Assembly (NCBI GenBank): GCA_022710255.1
Contig: JAKLHG010000103.1
Location: 251 to 9,847 of the forward strand
Length of the DNA stretch: 9,597 bases
Source: Candidatus Hydrogenedentota bacterium
Lineage (GTDB): Bacteria > Hydrogenedentota > Hydrogenedentia > Hydrogenedentales > CAITNO01
Direction: 5' to 3'
The notes beneath the pieces are model-generated. The model was not told the origin of the DNA and did not search any database. It saw only the letters and a program-made list of their open reading frames with translations. How positions within the stretch are numbered: the stretch's first letter is position 1; the number at the start of each line of letters is the position of its first letter. Below, one piece after another: positions 7,294 to 9,597 of the stretch. The position numbers and the translations under genes are program-made.

Positions 7294-7524
7294 ATGCCAT
7301 CCCCCTATTGTGTAGATGATTTCAAGGAAAAATTTGACAGTCTATACCGCCTTGTGATTGTAGCGTCAGCCCGTGCGATACATCTGGCTAAAAATGAACC
7401 TCGGGGCTTCGGCTCTTCCCTGCGGTCACAAAAACCTACCATTAAAGCGTTGGAGGATGTCTTGGCCGGGAAACTGTCTTATGTCACCTCCGGAGAAGAG
7501 GAGACATTGGAAACAGAAGAATAG
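7294..7524 (+). CDS. rpoZ: DNA-directed RNA polymerase subunit omega
   Basis: Omega is the small subunit that helps fold and assemble beta-prime in RNA polymerase. The 76-residue product has the family pattern: FKEKFDSLYRLVIVASARA near the N terminus, which aligns with the conserved phenylalanine, leucine/valine and alanine/arginine helix. KPTIKALEDVLAGKL then matches the conserved KPTVIALEEI region. The acidic tail is ordinary for the family. The length is at the short end (E. coli omega has 91 residues), and nothing suggests truncation. It sits between gmk and coaBC, a standard neighbourhood, which supports the call for so small a protein. coaBC begins six bases after its stop, so the two are surely cotranscribed. 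Confidence 0.92.
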   Translation: MPSPYCVDDFKEKFDSLYRLVIVASARAIHLAKNEPRGFGSSLRSQKPTIKALEDVLAGKLSYVTSGEEETLETEE

Positions 7525-7530
7525 ACAGCC

Positions 7531-8730
7531 ATGCTGTCCTTCGCTGAAAAAAACGTGCTATTGGGGGTATGCGGTTCCATTGCGGCGTATAAAGCGTGCG
7601 AGTTGGCTTCCAGGCTCCGGGAACAGGGTGTACGGGTGGACTGTGCCTTGACCGCCTCGGCCCGGCATCTGGTGCAGCCGGCAGCATTGGAGGCCATTAC
7701 GGGAACGCCTGTCATCACGGACATGTTTCCGCTTATTACGAATCCGGAACAGGGCCATATTGCCGTCGCTCAGCGCGTGCACCTGTGTCTTGTCGCGCCG
7801 GCCACCGCCAACATACTGGCAAAGGCGGCCTGCGGTATCGCGGATGACTGGCTCAGCACGACATTGCTGGCGACGCGCGCCCCGCTGCTCTTCGCTCCCG
7901 CCATGAACACCAATATGTACACCCATCCGGCGACACAGGCCAATATCAGCGTATTGCTTGAACGCGGCGCCGCTTTTGTTGGTCCGGCATCGGGGAGACT
8001 GGCTTGCGGCACGGAAGGTGCAGGGCGCCTGGCCGATATTCCGGACATCCTCGATGCGGCGTTTTGTGCCTTGCATCAGGATAAAGACTTTTCCGGAAAA
8101 CGGATCTTAATAACCAGCGGGCCGAACCACGAACCCATAGATCCTGTCCGTTTCATCGGCAACCGTTCTTCCGGGAAAATGGGGCGCGCCCTGGCGCTTG
8201 AAGCCTTATGCCGAGGTGCGGAAGTAGGCATGATTACAGGCCCAGCGCAGGTGAGTCCCCCTTATGGCGTTAAAGCAATTCAAGTAAACACAGCGGATGA
8301 AATGTATGACGCAGTACTATCGTGCATGAATGAATATGACGTCATTATCGGTGCAGCCGCCGTGGCGGATTATAAGATTGAAAGGCCTGAAACGAGCAAA
8401 ATAAAACGCGGGACGGACCATATCCTTCTTCGTTTAACGCCCAATCGCGACATCATAGCCGCGGTCGCCGACGCTAAACGACCCGAACAGCGCGTTGTAG
8501 GTTTTGCTGCGGAGTCTGAAGACCTGCTGTTAAAAGCGGCACATAAACTGCGGCAAAAGCGGTTGGATATGATAATTGCCAATACCATCGGAGGAGAAGA
8601 CTGCGCGATTGGCGCCGATCATGCCGACGCTTATATTTTGGTTCCAGGCCAAGAGCCGGAGAAACTGGAACACGCGGAAAAGAGCCGTCTTGCCAAAATT
8701 ATATTCGATCGTTTGCTTGCCTTGGATTAG
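7531..8730 (+). CDS. coaBC: Bifunctional phosphopantothenoylcysteine decarboxylase / phosphopantothenate-cysteine ligase
   Basis: CoaBC carries out two consecutive cytoplasmic steps of coenzyme A synthesis. The CoaB part joins cysteine to 4'-phosphopantothenate using CTP, and the FMN-bound CoaC part decarboxylates the product. The 399 residues have the family length. CoaC (about 1-180) shows GSIAAYKA (15-22), active-site His76, PAMN (123-126) and the flexible-loop Cys159 in GRLACGTEG. CoaB (about 188-399) shows EPIDPVRFIGNRSSGKMG (201-218), AAAVADYK (275-282) and the KIKR lysines at 290-293, near E. coli Lys289. A small deviation is SGPNHEP (196-202), where E. coli reads AGPTREP. The ATG at 7531 has only a weak purine-rich lead-in and probably relies on translation from rpoZ. 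It is the last gene of the cluster. Confidence 0.97.
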   Translation: MLSFAEKNVLLGVCGSIAAYKACELASRLREQGVRVDCALTASARHLVQPAALEAITGTPVITDMFPLITNPEQGHIAVAQRVHLCLVAPATANILAKAACGIADDWLSTTLLATRAPLLFAPAMNTNMYTHPATQANISVLLERGAAFVGPASGRLACGTEGAGRLADIPDILDAAFCALHQDKDFSGKRILITSGPNHEPIDPVRFIGNRSSGKMGRALALEALCRGAEVGMITGPAQVSPPYGVKAIQVNTADEMYDAVLSCMNEYDVIIGAAAVADYKIERPETSKIKRGTDHILLRLTPNRDIIAAVADAKRPEQRVVGFAAESEDLLLKAAHKLRQKRLDMIIANTIGGEDCAIGADHADAYILVPGQEPEKLEHAEKSRLAKIIFDRLLALD

Positions 8731-8734
8731 TTTT

Positions 8735-8766
8735 TTGAGACACAGTGTCGGTGCTGTAAATCTCAA
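8735..8766 (+). other. Imperfect hairpin between coaBC and the YdjC-family gene
   Basis: TTGAGA (8735-8740) pairs with TCTCAA (8761-8766). Inside it ACAG (8742-8745) pairs with CTGT (8754-8757), leaving small bulges and an 8-base loop. A run of six T's (8731-8736) lies before the stem rather than after it, so it lacks the form of an intrinsic terminator. GACACAGTGTC (8739-8749) is a competing 11-base palindrome. A role as operator or processing site is only a guess. Confidence 0.25.
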
Positions 8767-8815
8767 GTGGGCGAAGTGAAGAGCCCAGTGCGGCGATATC
8801 CCTACACTATAACTC

Positions 8816-8820
8816 AGGAG
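8816..8820 (+). promoter_or_regulatory. Ribosome binding site of the YdjC-family gene
   Basis: AGGAG is followed by an 8-base spacer and ATG 8829. It is one of the two strongest ribosome binding sites on the plus strand here and fixes the start just ahead of the signal peptide. Confidence 0.7.
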
Positions 8821-8828
8821 TGTCCCTC

Positions 8829-9597
8829 ATGCGTATTTTTTTCCTCATCTTACTCTGCACCGTTTTCTCCCTGCGAACCGTTGCGGAAGAAGCCCGTCCT
8901 GAAAGTAAAGAACTCTCCCTGGTTGAACGCCTTGGTTTTTCCCCCACAACGCGCGTGTTAATTGTGAACGCCGATGACTTCGGTATGAATCATGCCACGA
9001 ACGAGGGAACGTTTAAGGTATTGAAAACGGGAGCGGTAACTTCGTCAACCATCATGTTTTGTTGTCCCTGGGTCGAGGAAGCGATTAAGTTTGGCTTGGA
9101 CAACCCACAGGCAAATCTGGGGGTCCACACAACCCTTACCAGTGAATGGGGCAACTATAAATGGGGGCCCGTTCTGGGGCGTACCGCCGTTCCGACCTTA
9201 TGCACGGAGAAAGGTTATTTCCACGGGGACGTATTCGACATCTACGCGTTGGGAATTCTGGACGAGGCGGAAAAGGAAGTGCGTGCCCAAATCGACAGGG
9301 CATTGGCTACGGGGATTGATATAACCCATATCGATTCCCATATGGGTGCGATGCAATATGAATCCGCTTATCATGAACGTTTCATTCGTATTGCGGCTTC
9401 CTACAATCTACCGTGCCGCTTGCCGGGCCGTGATATGCTGTCAGCCTTCGGACAGGAAGGGTTGCTGGACTTGGCGAAAGAACTTAATGTGCTGGGACCG
9501 GAAGTGCTCTACATGGGCGATCCCCCTTCGCTGGAGGAAACAGAAGCCTGGTTCAAAGACCGCATGAGCAATATACCTGCGGGTAAAGTCAGTGAAA
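8829..9597 (+). CDS. Exported YdjC/ChbG-family carbohydrate deacetylase-like protein (3' end cut off)
   Basis: The reading frame is open from ATG 8829 to the window edge, giving 256 residues without a stop, so the C terminus is missing. Residues 1-19 form a Sec-type signal peptide: an Arg, a hydrophobic core and a likely cut after Ala19 before Glu-Glu. The mature part opens with VLIVNADDFGMN (43-54), where Asp49 and Asp50 match the acidic pair of YdjC proteins. LGVHTTLT (97-104) supplies His100, and HIDSHMG (167-173) supplies His167 and His171. These are the expected metal and catalytic positions. ChbG, a studied member, removes acetyl groups from chitooligosaccharides; the substrate here is unknown. 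The protein probably acts in the periplasm or outside the cell. It follows coaBC after 98 bases with its own ribosome binding site and may be a separate unit. Confidence 0.88.
   Translation, partial: MRIFFLILLCTVFSLRTVAEEARPESKELSLVERLGFSPTTRVLIVNADDFGMNHATNEGTFKVLKTGAVTSSTIMFCCPWVEEAIKFGLDNPQANLGVHTTLTSEWGNYKWGPVLGRTAVPTLCTEKGYFHGDVFDIYALGILDEAEKEVRAQIDRALATGIDITHIDSHMGAMQYESAYHERFIRIAASYNLPCRLPGRDMLSAFGQEGLLDLAKELNVLGPEVLYMGDPPSLEETEAWFKDRMSNIPAGKVSE

Noticed and set aside
7558..8076. 172-codon open frame on the minus strand opposite coaBC
   Set aside because: It is antisense to conserved CoaC motifs and rich in Arg and Gly, as expected of a shadow frame.

Overview
This window looks like chromosomal DNA from a Gram-negative-type, probably uncultured bacterium. 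Most genes are housekeeping. The order yicC-gmk-rpoZ-coaBC is a conserved bacterial cluster, and the last gene encodes an exported YdjC-family protein. That mix, with a very large GH13 protein, would fit a PVC/FCB-like or Hydrogenedentota-like lineage, but the assignment is a low-confidence inference. I see no phage, insertion sequence, CRISPR array, rRNA or tRNA. No gene-free stretch exceeds 300 bases; the longest is the 267-base divergent region at 5456-5722.

Left part (1-1086, + strand): a short leader holds two competing hairpins. It is followed by an unnamed membrane protein with four predicted membrane segments and a C-terminal domain. That domain carries a Ser-His-Gly motif and an Ala-Ser-Cys-Asp-Ser-Gly motif in the layout of CHAT/caspase-like peptidases. 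This is the least ordinary gene here and the best candidate for something undescribed.

Middle part (1107-5455, - strand): dapB (lysine and diaminopimelate synthesis) lies 20 bases downstream of a 1175-residue GH13 (alpha-amylase superfamily) protein. The two probably share a transcript. They converge on the membrane protein gene, with a 20-base gap between stops. The GH13 leader has a strong 12-bp-arm hairpin, plus a short overlapping reading frame with a good Shine-Dalgarno.

Right part (5723-8730, + strand): yicC, gmk, rpoZ and coaBC lie close together in one direction. They cover RNA turnover, GMP phosphorylation, the RNA polymerase omega subunit and coenzyme A synthesis. A candidate sigma70-type promoter precedes yicC.

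Far right (8829-9597, + strand): a YdjC/ChbG-type carbohydrate deacetylase-like gene with a signal peptide and its own strong ribosome binding site runs off the end of the window. With the GH13 protein it gives the region a carbohydrate-processing flavour, though nothing in the sequence ties the two together.
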